A DNA stretch of 64,000 nt from Kitasatospora cinereorecta (GCF_024172095.1 NZ_JAMZDX010000006.1:310001-374000); one strand, 5' to 3'. Shown: positions 1 to 8,176, counted from the stretch's first letter. The notes: generated from the letters alone by a model not told the origin. Translations and numbers: made by a program.

Positions 1-554
1 AGGGCGGCGGTCACCACGGTGACCGGCGTGCCCGCCAGCTCCTTCTCCATCAGCGCCACACCCTCCGGCGCGGCCAGCAGCACCACGGCGGTGACGTCGG
101 TGGCGCCGCGCTCCAGCAGCATCCGGACCGCGGCCACCAGCGTGCCGCCGGTCGCCAGCATCGGGTCGAGCACGTACACCTGGCGACCGGAGAGGTCGTC
201 CGGCATCCGGGTCGCGTAGGTGGAGGCCTCCAGCGTCTCCTCGTTGCGGACCATGCCGAGGAAGCCCACCTCGGCGGTCGGCAGCAGCCGGGTCATGCCG
301 TCCAGCATCCCGAGGCCGGCCCGCAGGATCGGCACCACCAGCGGCCGCGGGTAGCTCAGCCGGATGCCCTCGGTGACCGCGACCGGCGTGGTGATGTCGA
401 CCGGCTCGGTGCGGACGTCCCGGGTCGCCTCGTACGCGAGCAGGGTCACCAGCTCGTCGGTGAGCCGGCGGAAGGTCGGCGAGTCGGTGCGCTCGTCGCG
501 CAGGGTGGAGAGCTTGTGGGCGACCAGCGGGTGGTCGACGACGTGGAGGCGCAT
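1..554 (-). CDS. upp: Uracil phosphoribosyltransferase, C-terminus cut by the window edge
   Basis: Converts uracil and PRPP to UMP in pyrimidine salvage; cytosolic. The reading frame starts at an ATG (complement of 552-554) with the family's typical opening MRLHVVDDHPLVAHKL, which fixes the start. The PRPP-binding signature LDPMLATGGT is at about residues 129-138. About 184 residues are visible; the family is usually near 210 residues, so roughly 25 C-terminal residues, including part of the uracil-binding region, lie outside the window. It is transcribed away from the neighbouring small gene at 683. No promoter was assigned in the 128-nt gap between them. Confidence 0.95.
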   Translation of the reverse strand, partial: MRLHVVDHPLVAHKLSTLRDERTDSPTFRRLTDELVTLLAYEATRDVRTEPVDITTPVAVTEGIRLSYPRPLVVPILRAGLGMLDGMTRLLPTAEVGFLGMVRNEETLEASTYATRMPDDLSGRQVYVLDPMLATGGTLVAAVRMLLERGATDVTAVVLLAAPEGVALMEKELAGTPVTVVTAA

Positions 555-682
555 GCCACGACGATAACGGGCGGCAGGACATCCGTACGACTTCCGGCGC
601 CCGGGTCCGGCGGTTGTGTCAATCGCCGAACCATCGTCCCAGCTGTGGTATCAAGCGGACACTTCTGGGAAAGTCGGACCTT

Positions 683-910
683 ATGAAGAGCAACCCGGCG
701 CGGACTTCAGCCGCTGAAGCGGCGGACGGGCCAGGCTCGACAGCCGAGTCGCGGCCCCCTCACGAGACCGAGGCTGCGCGGCGCAAACGCCGCGCCGTCT
801 TCCTCCGCGAGCTCGCCGAGGCGCGTGAACTGCGCGCCCGGGTGCAGCCCCGGCGCACCAAGGAGCGCCGGATGCGCGAAGCCATGCGGATGCGAACCTT
901 CCGAATCTGA
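683..910 (+). CDS. Small basic conserved protein, function unknown
   Basis: A 75-residue protein. The N-terminal third is low-complexity (Ala, Pro, Glu). The rest is strongly basic and helical, with an RRKRRAVFLRELAEARELR stretch and the ending RMREAMRMRTFRI. I recognise this type as a small actinobacterial protein seen in Streptomyces, but no function is known to me; the Arg-rich helix would suit nucleic-acid or protein binding (inference). The ATG at 683 is chosen because the conserved-looking part follows it; its ribosome-binding site is weak, and an in-frame GTG at 614 is a less likely alternative. It is divergent from upp and lies 208 nt before the TadA-associated gene. Confidence 0.65.
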   Translation: MKSNPARTSAAEAADGPGSTAESRPPHETEAARRKRRAVFLRELAEARELRARVQPRRTKERRMREAMRMRTFRI

Positions 911-1118
911 CCCCACGGCAGCCCTTCCATCGGCCCTCGGCCAGCCATTCCGACACGACCTGCGAAGACGCGCTGCCGAACACCCCCCGCAGCGGCGGGC
1001 TTTCTGTCACGATGCGATGGGACGGTCCGAACAGCGGACCGCCTGCCGGCGCGGGGGCGGCCGGACCGCACCCGCCCGAGATCGCCGACAGCCGAGACCA
1101 ATCTTGGGAGTGTCCCTG

Positions 1119-1682
1119 GTGGCGTACTTCGCTGCAGTGCTTGCTCGCACCGGTTCCGGGTGGGATGTGAGCGAGACGGAACTCGACGACGTGGAGACCC
1201 TGGCAGACCTGACCGACCTGGCCCGTGAGGCGGCCGAGGACGAGGACACCGTGCTGGTCTTCATCGAACAGGAGGACGCGTGGTTCGCGGTCGTCCGGGT
1301 GGACGGTGAGGACGATCCGCGGATCTTCGTCTCCGACGCCGCGGCGGCCGCCCGCAGCTCCTACGGCTCCGTCCTCACCGACGAGCTGATCGAACAGGAC
1401 GGGGAGGCCGACTTCGACGACCTCGACGACCTGGTCGCCGAACTCGACGACGAGGACTCCGAGGACGGTGACGACGCCGAGGACTCCGCCGACACCGACG
1501 ACGAGAGCCCGGCCGGGCACGGCGGCACGCCGGTCGGCCCGCTCGGCGACTCCGAGCTGCTCCTCGAGTACGGGCTGGCCGCCAAGGACCTGCTCGCCCT
1601 GGCCGGCGAGGGCTCCGGCGACGCGCTCTCCGAGATCGCCGAGGCCCTCGGCTGCGGTGAGGTCCTGGAGGCCGTTCGGTAG
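1119..1682 (+). CDS. tRNA adenosine deaminase-associated protein
   Basis: About 187 residues, strongly acidic. The first 90 residues form the conserved part (AYFAAVLARTG, then TELDDVETLADL and EDTVLVFIEQEDAWFAVVRV). The middle is a run of Asp/Glu-rich sequence (roughly residues 90-130), and the C-terminus ends in a helical segment. Family members are encoded directly before tadA in Streptomyces and are named for that position; a biochemical role is not established. GTG 1119 is preferred because GGGAG at 1106-1110 lies 8 nt upstream; GTG 1110 is in frame but overlaps that site. The stop is 11 nt before tadA, so the two genes are probably co-transcribed. Confidence 0.85.
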   Translation: MAYFAAVLARTGSGWDVSETELDDVETLADLTDLAREAAEDEDTVLVFIEQEDAWFAVVRVDGEDDPRIFVSDAAAAARSSYGSVLTDELIEQDGEADFDDLDDLVAELDDEDSEDGDDAEDSADTDDESPAGHGGTPVGPLGDSELLLEYGLAAKDLLALAGEGSGDALSEIAEALGCGEVLEAVR

Positions 1683-1693
1683 CCGCGGAGCCG

Positions 1694-2251
1694 GTGCCCG
1701 ACACTGGGTCCATGCAGTCCGCCCACTCCCCGGCCCTCGACGCCCTCGACACCTCCCGGATCCGGCCCCTGCCGGCTCCGCTGCGCCCCGACCCGGTACG
1801 CGACCCGTGGACGGACCTGATGCGCCTCGCCATGGCCGAGGCCGCGCTGGCCACCGCCACCGGGGACGTACCGGTCGGGGCGCTCGTCCTCGGCCCCGAC
1901 GGGACCGTGATCGGGCGCGGCCACAACGAGCGCGAGGCCGTCGGCGACCCGACCGCCCACGCCGAGGTGGTCGCCCTCCGGCAGGCCGCCCTGGCCGTCG
2001 GCGAGTGGCGGCTGAGCGGCTGCACCCTGGTGGTCACCCTGGAGCCCTGCACCATGTGCGCCGGCGCGCTGGTGCTCTCCCGGATCGACCGGGTGGTCTA
2101 CGGCGCCCTCGACGAGAAGGCCGGCGCGGCCGGCTCGCTCTTCGACGTCATGCGCGACCGCCGCCTCAACCACCGCCCCGAGGTCGTCCCCGGCGTCCTC
2201 GCCGACGAGTGCTCCGCCCAGCTCCTCGCCTTCTTCGACACCCAGCGCTGA
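1694..2251 (+). CDS. tadA: tRNA-specific adenosine-34 deaminase
   Basis: Deaminates A34 to inosine in the wobble position of tRNA-Arg(ACG), letting one tRNA read CGU, CGC and CGA. The deaminase core is complete: zinc ligand and catalytic motif HAEV at residues 89-92 and PCTMC with Cys119 and Cys122. It is about 185 residues from GTG 1694; ATG 1712 is an alternative start that would remove six residues outside the conserved core. It follows the TadA-associated gene by 11 nt. The window also holds two identical tRNA-Arg(ACG) genes, the expected substrates, at 14541 and 14651. Confidence 0.95.
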   Translation: MPDTGSMQSAHSPALDALDTSRIRPLPAPLRPDPVRDPWTDLMRLAMAEAALATATGDVPVGALVLGPDGTVIGRGHNEREAVGDPTAHAEVVALRQAALAVGEWRLSGCTLVVTLEPCTMCAGALVLSRIDRVVYGALDEKAGAAGSLFDVMRDRRLNHRPEVVPGVLADECSAQLLAFFDTQR

Positions 2252-2298
2252 CCCCGCGCCACCCCTGGCCCGATACGGATTTCGTCCCGGCCCGACCC

Positions 2299-2317
2299 GT
2301 CCGGTAGAGTCTCCCTC
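2299..2317 (+). promoter_or_regulatory. Probable -10 region of the tRNA-Ser(CGA) promoter
   Basis: TAGAGT at 2305-2310 ends 8 nt before the mature 5' end of the tRNA at 2318. A weak -35 match, TTCGTC at 2281-2286, lies 18 nt upstream. This is inferred from spacing and resemblance to the vegetative Streptomyces consensus. Confidence 0.45.
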
Positions 2318-2404
2318 GGTAGCGTGTCCGAGCGGCCAAAGGAGCACGCCTCGAAAGCGTGTGTGGGGGCAACTCCACCGTGGGTTCGAATCCCACCGCT
2401 ACCG
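2318..2404 (+). tRNA. tRNA-Ser (anticodon CGA)
   Basis: A class II tRNA with a long variable arm. The acceptor stem is GGTAGCG (2318-2324) paired with CGCTACC (2397-2403), discriminator G2404. The anticodon stem is CACGC/GCGTG around the loop CTCGAAA, giving anticodon CGA at 2352-2354, which reads UCG. The T-loop is GTTCGAATC. CCA is not encoded. A very strong hairpin follows immediately. Confidence 0.97.
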
Positions 2405-2410
2405 CTCGCA

Positions 2411-2447
2411 CGACGAAGGGCCCCGACCGAGTCGGGGCCCTTCGTCG
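2411..2447. terminator. Strong hairpin terminator after tRNA-Ser(CGA)
   Basis: A perfect 17-bp stem (2411-2427 with 2431-2447) around a 3-nt loop, starting 6 nt after the tRNA. There is no long T-run, which is usual for terminators in this lineage. Confidence 0.85.
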
Positions 2448-2840
2448 TTCCACTCCCGTTTCCCTCTCCCGTTTCCGCTGCCGGCCGAGGCCGGCGGCGG
2501 GGGTCGGAGGGGGGAGCCGCTCCGGGGGGTGAGCGGCTCCCCCGGCGGAGATCCCTCTACCGGCGCCGCGTTCGGGGGGAAGCAGCGGCACCGGTCCCAC
2601 AGCGGGGATCTCCGGACCCCTCGTACCGGGGATTCCTGCCAGATCCTCGTTACGACAACCATCCTGCCGGGCGGGCGGGCCGGGCACATCCGGAGAAAGC
2701 CCCGAGCGGACGGGACCTTCGTCCCGGTGGGTGAACACGCTCCTCACCCGTTGGGCCGTCCGGTGGATAAGCTGCGCGCTGGAGGAAGGGACGCCCGGGG
2801 ACAAGGCGGCGGCCCGCGCCAGGGAAGGCAGGCCCGTTCG
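2448..2840. other. Non-coding gap with one stable inverted repeat
   Basis: I see no convincing gene between the tRNA terminator and the small membrane protein at 2841. The notable structure is a 13-bp inverted repeat, 2510-2522 with 2531-2543 (arms GGGGGAGCCGCTC), with an 8-nt loop. It could be a second terminator or a structured leader. The reading frames crossing this gap lack ribosome-binding sites. Confidence 0.5.
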
Positions 2841-3005
2841 ATGGCTCAGGCGAAGAAGATCGGCATGTGGCTCCTGCTCATCTTCGTCATCTACACGATC
2901 ATCACCTCGCCGGTGCGCGCGGCGCAGCTGGTCCAGTCGGGTTTCGTGGGCATCTCGGACGCCGCGAAGGCGGTCGGGACGTTCATGACCGGCCTGGTCT
3001 CCTAG
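2841..3005 (+). CDS. Small single-pass membrane protein
   Basis: A 54-residue protein starting at ATG 2841. It has a short positive N-terminus (AQAKKIG), one hydrophobic helix at about residues 9-24 (MWLLLIFVIYTIITSP), and an amphipathic C-terminal half ending in VGTFMTGLVS. I do not know its function. Small proteins of this layout are common in Streptomyces next to sigF-like loci. The purine-rich GGGAAGG at 2822-2828 is rather far upstream to be a confident ribosome-binding site. It stands between the tRNA-Ser terminator and the Dabb gene. Confidence 0.65.
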   Translation: MAQAKKIGMWLLLIFVIYTIITSPVRAAQLVQSGFVGISDAAKAVGTFMTGLVS

Positions 3006-3108
3006 ACGCCGAGGTGGCCCACATCGCGGGCAGGCGCGGGTCGGCAGGTCGGGGCCGGTTACCGTGGCGGGGTTCGACTACCCTCACCCTTCCGCGAGGA
3101 GCGGCATC

Positions 3109-3402
3109 GTGATCCGTCACCTGGTCCTGTTCAAGCTCAACGACGGCGTCGCCAAGGACGACGAGCGCGCGCTGGCCGGCGCCAAGGCGTTCGAGGAGCT
3201 CGGCGGGGTGATCCCGGAGCTGCGCGAGTGGGAGTGCGGCTGGAACACCACCGACCGCGACATCGCCTACGACTTCGCCATCAACAGCCTGGTCGAGGAC
3301 CGCGAGGCGCTGGCCGCGTACCTCGGCCACCCGGCGCACCAGGCCGCCGCCGGGCAGTGGCGTGAGTTCGCCACCTGGGTGATCGCCGACATCGAGGTCT
3401 GA
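3109..3402 (+). CDS. Dabb (stress-responsive A/B barrel) family protein
   Basis: A 97-residue protein of the dimeric alpha-beta barrel fold, with the usual start IRHLVLFKLNDGV, a central REWECGWN strand, and a C-terminal HPAHQ segment followed by the strand TWVIADIEV. Family members form dimers; some act as small enzymes, others have unknown roles, so no reaction is assigned. GTG 3109 is chosen because GAGGAG at 3096-3101 is well spaced; an in-frame upstream start at 3064 lacks conserved sequence. A hairpin terminator follows at 3450. Confidence 0.85.
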   Translation: MIRHLVLFKLNDGVAKDDERALAGAKAFEELGGVIPELREWECGWNTTDRDIAYDFAINSLVEDREALAAYLGHPAHQAAAGQWREFATWVIADIEV

Positions 3403-3449
3403 GCCGGCCGCCGCCCGAACGGCGCAGCCATCGCATACGCACGACCCTT

Positions 3450-3484
3450 GCGACCCCCCGCCCGCACCTCGGGCGGGGGGTCGC
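3450..3484. terminator. Hairpin terminator after the Dabb gene
   Basis: A 15-bp perfect stem (3450-3464 with 3470-3484) around a 5-nt loop, 47 nt after the Dabb stop codon. It isolates this gene from the downstream sigma factor gene. Confidence 0.8.
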
Positions 3485-3680
3485 GGCGCGTGGATGGGGC
3501 CGATCGGACGAACCGTCAACACGCTCCCGCGGGTGCTTGCCCGCCAGCCGAGCAACTTGTGATGCTATGACCGGTTTTGCCGGATATGGCGACCGGCGAT
3601 GGCAGCGAGGTGGTGAGCGCGGCCGGGTCAGCACACAGACAGCGACCCGGGGTCGCAGGGTTCGAGTTTGGGAGGGTGAC

Positions 3681-4700
3681 GTGTCCGTGCGGACGCAGGA
3701 CAGCGCACCGGAGGACGACCTCAGGGACAGGCTCTCGGCGCAGCCCGGGGACGAGCCCGCCGAGGAGTCCGCCGCCGCCCGCCCCGAGCTGCCCGACAGC
3801 CGCCCCGAGCCGCCCGGCGAGCGCCCCGGGCTGCCCGACAGCCGCGCGGCGGCACCGGGCGCCGACCCCGAGCCGCCCGACGCCGGCCCGCCGGCGCCGG
3901 ACCCCCGTCCCGGGCCGTCCGGGGCCGCCGGGGGCCGCGGCGCGGTGGACGTCCGGACGCTCACCCGGGTGCTGTTCGAGCGGCTCGCCGAGCTGCCCCC
4001 CGACGCACCCGAGCGGGTCCGGGTGCGGGCGGCGCTGATCGAGATCAACATCCCGCTGGTGCGGTACGCGGCGACCCGCTTCCGCAGCCGCAGCGAGCCG
4101 ATGGAGGACATCGTCCAGGTCGGCACCATCGGCCTGATCAACGCGATCGACCGGTTCGACCCGACCCGCGGGGTGCAGTTCCCGACGTACGCGCTGCCGA
4201 CCATCCTCGGGGAGATCAAGCGGTACTTCCGGGACAACGTCCGCACCATGCACGTGCCGCGCCGACTGCAGGAGCTGTGGGTGCAGGTGAGCGGCGCGAT
4301 GGAGGAGCTGACGGTCACCCACGGGCGGGCCCCGAAGGTGCCCGAGATCGCCGCCAACCTGCGCATCCCCGAGGAGGACGTCCGGGCCTGCCTGGACGCC
4401 GGACGGGCGTACAACGCGGCCTCGCTGGAGGCCGCCCAGGAGCACGAGGGCGGGCTGGCCCTGCTCGACCGGCTCGGCTACGAGGACTCCGCCCTCGCGG
4501 ACGTGGAGCACCGCGACATGGTCCGCCACCTGCTGGTGCAGCTGCCCGAGCGGGAGCGGCGGATCATCATGCTGCGCTTCTTCGCCAACCTGACCCAGTC
4601 GCAGATCTCCACCGAGCTGGGGATGTCGCAGATGCACGTCTCCCGGCTGCTGTCACGGATCCTGACGCGGCTTCGGAGCGGCAACTCCTGGGAGGAGTGA
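3681..4700 (+). CDS. SigB/SigF-type RNA polymerase sigma factor with a Pro-rich N-terminal extension
   Basis: A 339-residue alternative sigma factor of the stress/sporulation SigB-SigF-SigG group. Region 2 includes LVRYAATRFRSRSEPMEDIVQVG and GLINAIDRFDPTRGV (about residues 124-165). Region 3 follows, and region 4 ends in ERRIIMLRFF and SQMHVSRLLSRIL (about 292-332). GTG 3681 is preceded by GGAGGG at 3671-3676. The first 90 residues are Pro/Glu/Asp-rich, low-complexity and absent from the neighbour. It is followed after 161 nt by a close paralogue, a pair resembling the sigF-sigN tandem of S. coelicolor. Which of the two is sigF and which sigN cannot be settled here. Such factors are normally held by anti-sigma kinases, none of which is adjacent. 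Confidence 0.9.
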   Translation: MSVRTQDSAPEDDLRDRLSAQPGDEPAEESAAARPELPDSRPEPPGERPGLPDSRAAAPGADPEPPDAGPPAPDPRPGPSGAAGGRGAVDVRTLTRVLFERLAELPPDAPERVRVRAALIEINIPLVRYAATRFRSRSEPMEDIVQVGTIGLINAIDRFDPTRGVQFPTYALPTILGEIKRYFRDNVRTMHVPRRLQELWVQVSGAMEELTVTHGRAPKVPEIAANLRIPEEDVRACLDAGRAYNAASLEAAQEHEGGLALLDRLGYEDSALADVEHRDMVRHLLVQLPERERRIIMLRFFANLTQSQISTELGMSQMHVSRLLSRILTRLRSGNSWEE

Positions 4701-4755
4701 AGCGGAACCGGAGGTTGCGTTGTGTTACCGGTGCGTGACATTTCGCAACGTTCGG

Positions 4756-4781
4756 GTTTGCCGTGGCCTGCGTGCCGGTAT
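4756..4781 (+). promoter_or_regulatory. Possible SigB/F-type promoter ahead of the second sigma gene
   Basis: GTTT at 4756-4759 and CGGTAT at 4776-4781, 16 nt apart, resemble the SigB-type pattern (GNNT, 14-16 nt, GGGTAY). It lies about 80 nt before the second sigma gene, so cross- or auto-activation is plausible. One base deviates in the -10 element. Confidence 0.35.
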
Positions 4782-4861
4782 TGACCTGACAGACGTCGTC
4801 AACCGGGAACCACCGTGCGGTGGTGACCGTTGCACAGTCAGTCACGAGGGGGTGGGGGCAC

Positions 4862-5740
4862 ATGTCCGGAGAGCTGGGCGGTGCGATCGCGGAGCAGATC
4901 CCGGTACCTGCGGCGGTCGACGTACCTGCGGCGGTCGACCGGGCGGATCCGCCGGGCGGGCAGCCGACCGAGACCGCCGTCGACACCCGGACGCTCTCCC
5001 GCTCGCTGTTCCGGCGGCTGGCGGCGTTGGCGCCGGGCAGTGCCGAGCACACGTACGTGCGCGACACGCTGATCGAGCTCAACCTGCCGCTGGTGCGGTA
5101 CGCGTCGGCGCGCTTCCGCAGCCGCAACGAGCCGATGGAGGACATCGTCCAGGTCGGCACCATCGGCCTGATCAAGGCCATCGACCGGTTCGACCCGGAC
5201 CGCGGCGTGGAGTTCCCGACCTTCGCGATGCCGACCGTGGTCGGCGAGATCAAGCGCTTCTTCCGGGACACCAGCTGGTCGGTGCGGGTGCCGCGGCGGC
5301 TGCAGGAGCTGCGGCTGGCGCTCACCAAGGCCGGTGACGAGCTCTCGCAGCGGCTCGACCGCTCCCCCACCGTCCCCGAGCTGGCCGTCTTCCTGGGCGT
5401 CAGCGAGGACGACGTGGTGGAGGGCCTGGCGGTCGGCAACGCGTACACCGCCAGCTCGCTGGACTCGGCGCCGAGCGAGGACGAGGGCGGCGACGGCCCG
5501 CTCGCCGACCGGCTGGGCTACGAGGACCTGGCGCTGGAGGGCGTCGAGTACCGCGAGTCGCTCAAGCCGCTGCTGGCCAAGCTGCCGCCGCGGGAGCGGC
5601 GGATCATCATGCTGCGCTTCTTCGGCAATCTGACCCAGTCGCAGATCGGCGAGGAGATCGGCATCTCGCAGATGCACGTCTCCCGGCTGCTCACCAAGAC
5701 GCTGGCGCAGCTCCGCGACGGGCTGATCGCCGACGCGTGA
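4862..5740 (+). CDS. SigB/SigF-type RNA polymerase sigma factor (paralogue of the preceding gene)
   Basis: A 292-residue sigma factor with the same core as its neighbour: region 2 RSRNEPMEDIVQVGTIGLIK, followed by AIDRFDPDRGVEFPTFAMPT; region 3 PRRLQELRLAL; region 4 ERRIIMLRFFGNLTQSQIG with helix-turn-helix ISQMHVSRLLTK. Start ATG 4862 lies 10 nt after a G-rich GAGGGGG. The N-terminus carries an exact 18-bp tandem duplication encoding VPAAVD twice. The core is near-identical to the upstream gene over regions 2 and 4 but differs in region 3, suggesting duplication with some divergence in promoter choice or anti-sigma binding (inference). Confidence 0.92.
   Translation: MSGELGGAIAEQIPVPAAVDVPAAVDRADPPGGQPTETAVDTRTLSRSLFRRLAALAPGSAEHTYVRDTLIELNLPLVRYASARFRSRNEPMEDIVQVGTIGLIKAIDRFDPDRGVEFPTFAMPTVVGEIKRFFRDTSWSVRVPRRLQELRLALTKAGDELSQRLDRSPTVPELAVFLGVSEDDVVEGLAVGNAYTASSLDSAPSEDEGGDGPLADRLGYEDLALEGVEYRESLKPLLAKLPPRERRIIMLRFFGNLTQSQIGEEIGISQMHVSRLLTKTLAQLRDGLIADA
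4904..4939 (+). repeat. 18-bp tandem duplication inside the second sigma gene
   Basis: GTACCTGCGGCGGTCGAC occurs twice head to tail (4904-4921, 4922-4939) and encodes VPAAVD twice near the N-terminus, outside the conserved sigma regions. Confidence 0.95.
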
Positions 5741-5777
5741 GCCGCGGCCGGGGTGCCGCCGAGCCTCCGGAGTGCCG

Positions 5778-6677
5778 TTACTCGGCCGGGGCGAGCAGGT
5801 TGGCGCGCAGGGCCTCGAGGACGCCGTCGTCGAGGCCCAGGCCGTCCTGCCAGAACGCCTCGAAGGTGCCCCAGCCGGCGGCCACCTCCTCGAAGGCGGC
5901 CTCCAGGTAGTCGCGGTCGGCGCGGAAGACCGGCAGCAGGAGGGTGGGGTCCTTCATCAGGCCGCGGCTGTAGAAGGTGTCGACGATGTGGTCGATCAGC
6001 GCGGCCGAGCGCAGGTTGGTGAGCAGGTAGTCCTCGAACACGGTCTCCCGGTCGACGCCGAGGGCGGTGAGGACGATGGCGGCGGTCCAGCCGGTGCGGT
6101 CCTTGCCGGCCGAGCAGTGGAAGAGCAGCGGGGTGCCGTCGGGTTCGGCCAGCAGCCGGACGACGGTGGCGAAGCGCTCACGGGCGACCGCGTCGGTGAC
6201 GAACCAGCGGTAGAGGCCGATCATCATCCCGGCGGCCTTGCCGTCTCCGAGCAGGGCGTGCTGCTTGTCGGCGTCCCGGTCGGCGAGGGCGTTGCGCAGG
6301 GCGACGTAGATGTCGAAGTCGGCGGCGAAGACCGGCAGGTGGTGCAGGGTGATGCCGTCGGCGTCGGTGCGCTCGACGGTGACCGGGGTGTCGGAGAGTT
6401 CGGCGTCGACGATCTCGGCCGCGGGCAGGCCGGGAATCCGGTCCAGGCCGGCCTCACGGACCTCGGCGAGGCTGCGCAGGTCGACCACCTGGCGCAGGCC
6501 CTGCTCGGCGAGCGCGGCGAGGTCGGCCTCGCTGAGCCGGTTGAGCGCGTCGGCCCGCAGTGCGGCGCCGTGGCGCACGGTCCGGCCATCCGCGGTCGGG
6601 TAACCACCGAGGTCACGGGCGTTGACCGCGCCCGTCAGGCCCAGGCTGCGGGCGGTCTCGACGGGTTGCGCGGTCAC
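5778..6677 (-). CDS. Tyrosine/serine protein phosphatase (PtpB-like)
   Basis: A 299-residue dual-specificity-type phosphatase. It has the family N-terminal motif NARDLGGYPTADGRTVRHG (residues 19-37) and the catalytic P-loop HCSAGKDRTGW at residues 187-197, with Cys188 as nucleophile and Arg194 binding phosphate; the Lys in CxAGKDR is typical of the lipid/tyrosine phosphatases related to mycobacterial PtpB. Substrates cannot be predicted. No signal peptide is visible, so it is probably cytosolic. It is convergent with the second sigma gene (37-nt gap). Its upstream region holds a cluster of CGTACG repeats. Confidence 0.9.
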   Translation of the reverse strand: MTAQPVETARSLGLTGAVNARDLGGYPTADGRTVRHGAALRADALNRLSEADLAALAEQGLRQVVDLRSLAEVREAGLDRIPGLPAAEIVDAELSDTPVTVERTDADGITLHHLPVFAADFDIYVALRNALADRDADKQHALLGDGKAAGMMIGLYRWFVTDAVARERFATVVRLLAEPDGTPLLFHCSAGKDRTGWTAAIVLTALGVDRETVFEDYLLTNLRSAALIDHIVDTFYSRGLMKDPTLLLPVFRADRDYLEAAFEEVAAGWGTFEAFWQDGLGLDDGVLEALRANLLAPAE

Positions 6678-6707
6678 GGGGCCTCCCAGGGCGCACGGGG
6701 CACGGGG

Positions 6708-6756
6708 CGTACGCCGTACGGCTTCACGGGGCGTACGGGTGTACGGGACGTACGGG
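6708..6756. repeat. Cluster of CGTACG-type repeats ahead of the phosphatase gene
   Basis: CGTACG or GTACGG occurs five times within about 50 bp (6708, 6715, 6732, 6741, 6749), just upstream of the phosphatase start at 6677 and within its probable promoter region. Regulatory meaning is unknown. Confidence 0.6.
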
Positions 6757-6834
6757 TGCCGCCCAGTGTAGGACCCGGCGAGCTGCGGACCAGGGGCGTC
6801 GCACGCCCCTGGGACCGCCTGTATTCCCTGCTGC

Positions 6835-7035
6835 CTACTTGACCGCGAGCCAGACGACGCCGCCGAGGACGGCGAGCGCCAGGACGATCGTGACGACGAT
6901 CATCGGCGTGCGGGACGGCGAGCTGGAGGTGCCGTAGGTGGAGACGGAGCCGGGGGCCTGCGGGGCCGGGGCCTCGTCGACGAAGGCCCGGAACATCTGG
7001 GTGTTGCCGGCGGGGTCGTAGTCGTTGTCAGCCAT
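6835..7035 (-). CDS. Small tail-anchored membrane protein
   Basis: A 66-residue protein starting at the ATG complementary to 7033-7035. The N-terminal 40 residues are polar (ADNDYDPAGNTQMFRAF), followed by Pro/Ser/Thr-rich sequence, and a C-terminal hydrophobic helix of about 20 residues (PMIVVTIVLALAVLGGVVWL) ends in AVK. This is a C-tail-anchored layout. I do not recognise a function. It is divergent from the aldo/keto reductase at 7166 and ends 157 nt from the phosphatase start; co-transcription with the phosphatase is possible. Confidence 0.7.
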   Translation of the reverse strand: MADNDYDPAGNTQMFRAFVDEAPAPQAPGSVSTYGTSSSPSRTPMIVVTIVLALAVLGGVVWLAVK

Positions 7036-7165
7036 GGCATGGGACTCTAGCCAACGGGGTAGACCTCCCGACACCCCGTACCCCGCGGGGGTGATGTTCT
7101 CCACGGAGCCCTCACCTCGGCGGACGGGCGGAATCCCTTGGGTGGCGGCCGGGTTGACCCCGGGT

Positions 7166-8131
7166 ATGACCACTACCGGAACCCCCCTCCCCCGTGTGAC
7201 CCTCGGCACCTCCGACCTGGCCGTCTCACCGCTCTGCCTGGGCGGCAACGTCTTCGGCTGGACGGCGGACGAGGCCGAGTCCTTCGCCGTCCTGGACGCC
7301 TACGCCGCGGCCGGCGGCAACTTCGTCGACACCGCCGACATGTACTCGGTGTGGGCGCCGGGCAACAACGGCGGCGAGTCCGAGACCGTGATCGGCAACT
7401 GGCTGCGCAGCCGCGGCAACCGGGACTCGATGGTGATCGCGACCAAGGTCGGCATGCACCCGGAGCTGTCCGGGCTGCGGGCGGCCACGATCAAGCGCGG
7501 GGCGGAGGAGTCGCTGCGCCGGCTCGGCGTCGAGCGGATCGACCTCTTCTACACGCACAAGGACGACCCGGCGACGCCGGTCGAGGAGATCGTCACCGCA
7601 CTGGACGAGCTGGTGCGGGAGGGCAAGGTGCGGGCACTCGGCGCCTCCAACATCGACGCCGGCCGACTCGCCGCCTCGCTGGAGTTCGCGGCCCGCGAGG
7701 GCCTGGCCCGGTACGTGGCGGTGCAGCCGCACTACAACCTGGTGTCCCGGTCGACGTACGAGGGCGCGCTCGCCGACGTGGCCACCGAGCACGGCCTCTC
7801 CGCGGTGCCCTACTTCGCGCTGGCCGCAGGCTTCCTGACCGGCAAGTACCGGCCGGGTGGTCCCGCGGTGGACAGCCCGCGGGCCGACGGCGCCGGCCGC
7901 CACCTGGCCGAGCCGCGCGGGCCGCTGGTGCTGGCCGCGCTGGACCGGGTGGCCGGGGCGCACGGGGTGGAGCCCGCGTCGGTGGCGCTGGCCTGGCTGG
8001 CCGCGCAGCCCACCGTCGCCGCGCCGCTGGCCAGCGCGCGGACGGTGGAGCAGCTGCCGCCGCTGCTGGCGGCGGCCGGCCTGGTGCTCACCGAGGCCGA
8101 GCTGAAGCTGCTGAACGAGGCCTCGGCCTGA
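7166..8131 (+). CDS. Aldo/keto reductase
   Basis: A 321-residue NADPH-dependent oxidoreductase of the AKR (TIM-barrel) superfamily. The catalytic tetrad can be followed: Asp and Tyr in NFVDTADMYSVW, Lys in IATKVG, and His in LFYTHKDDP; the cofactor-binding C-terminal part includes SNIDAGRL and a late ASARTVEQL segment. Substrate unknown; probably cytosolic. Start ATG 7166 is chosen because the family begins close to RVTLGTSDLAVSPLCLG; the ribosome-binding site is poor. A hairpin terminator lies between it and the convergent SPFH gene. Confidence 0.92.
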   Translation: MTTTGTPLPRVTLGTSDLAVSPLCLGGNVFGWTADEAESFAVLDAYAAAGGNFVDTADMYSVWAPGNNGGESETVIGNWLRSRGNRDSMVIATKVGMHPELSGLRAATIKRGAEESLRRLGVERIDLFYTHKDDPATPVEEIVTALDELVREGKVRALGASNIDAGRLAASLEFAAREGLARYVAVQPHYNLVSRSTYEGALADVATEHGLSAVPYFALAAGFLTGKYRPGGPAVDSPRADGAGRHLAEPRGPLVLAALDRVAGAHGVEPASVALAWLAAQPTVAAPLASARTVEQLPPLLAAAGLVLTEAELKLLNEASA

Positions 8132-8141
8132 GCGCATGAAT

Positions 8142-8176
8142 CAGGCTGTGGACACCGGACGGGTGTCCACAGCCTG
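8142..8176. terminator. Bidirectional hairpin between convergent genes
   Basis: A 15-bp perfect stem (8142-8156 with 8162-8176) and 5-nt loop between the aldo/keto reductase and SPFH stop codons. Confidence 0.85.

Noticed and set aside
7145..7166. GGGTAT just before the aldo/keto reductase ATG as a SigB-type promoter
   Set aside because: The -10 would overlap the start codon and no matching -35 is at the correct distance.
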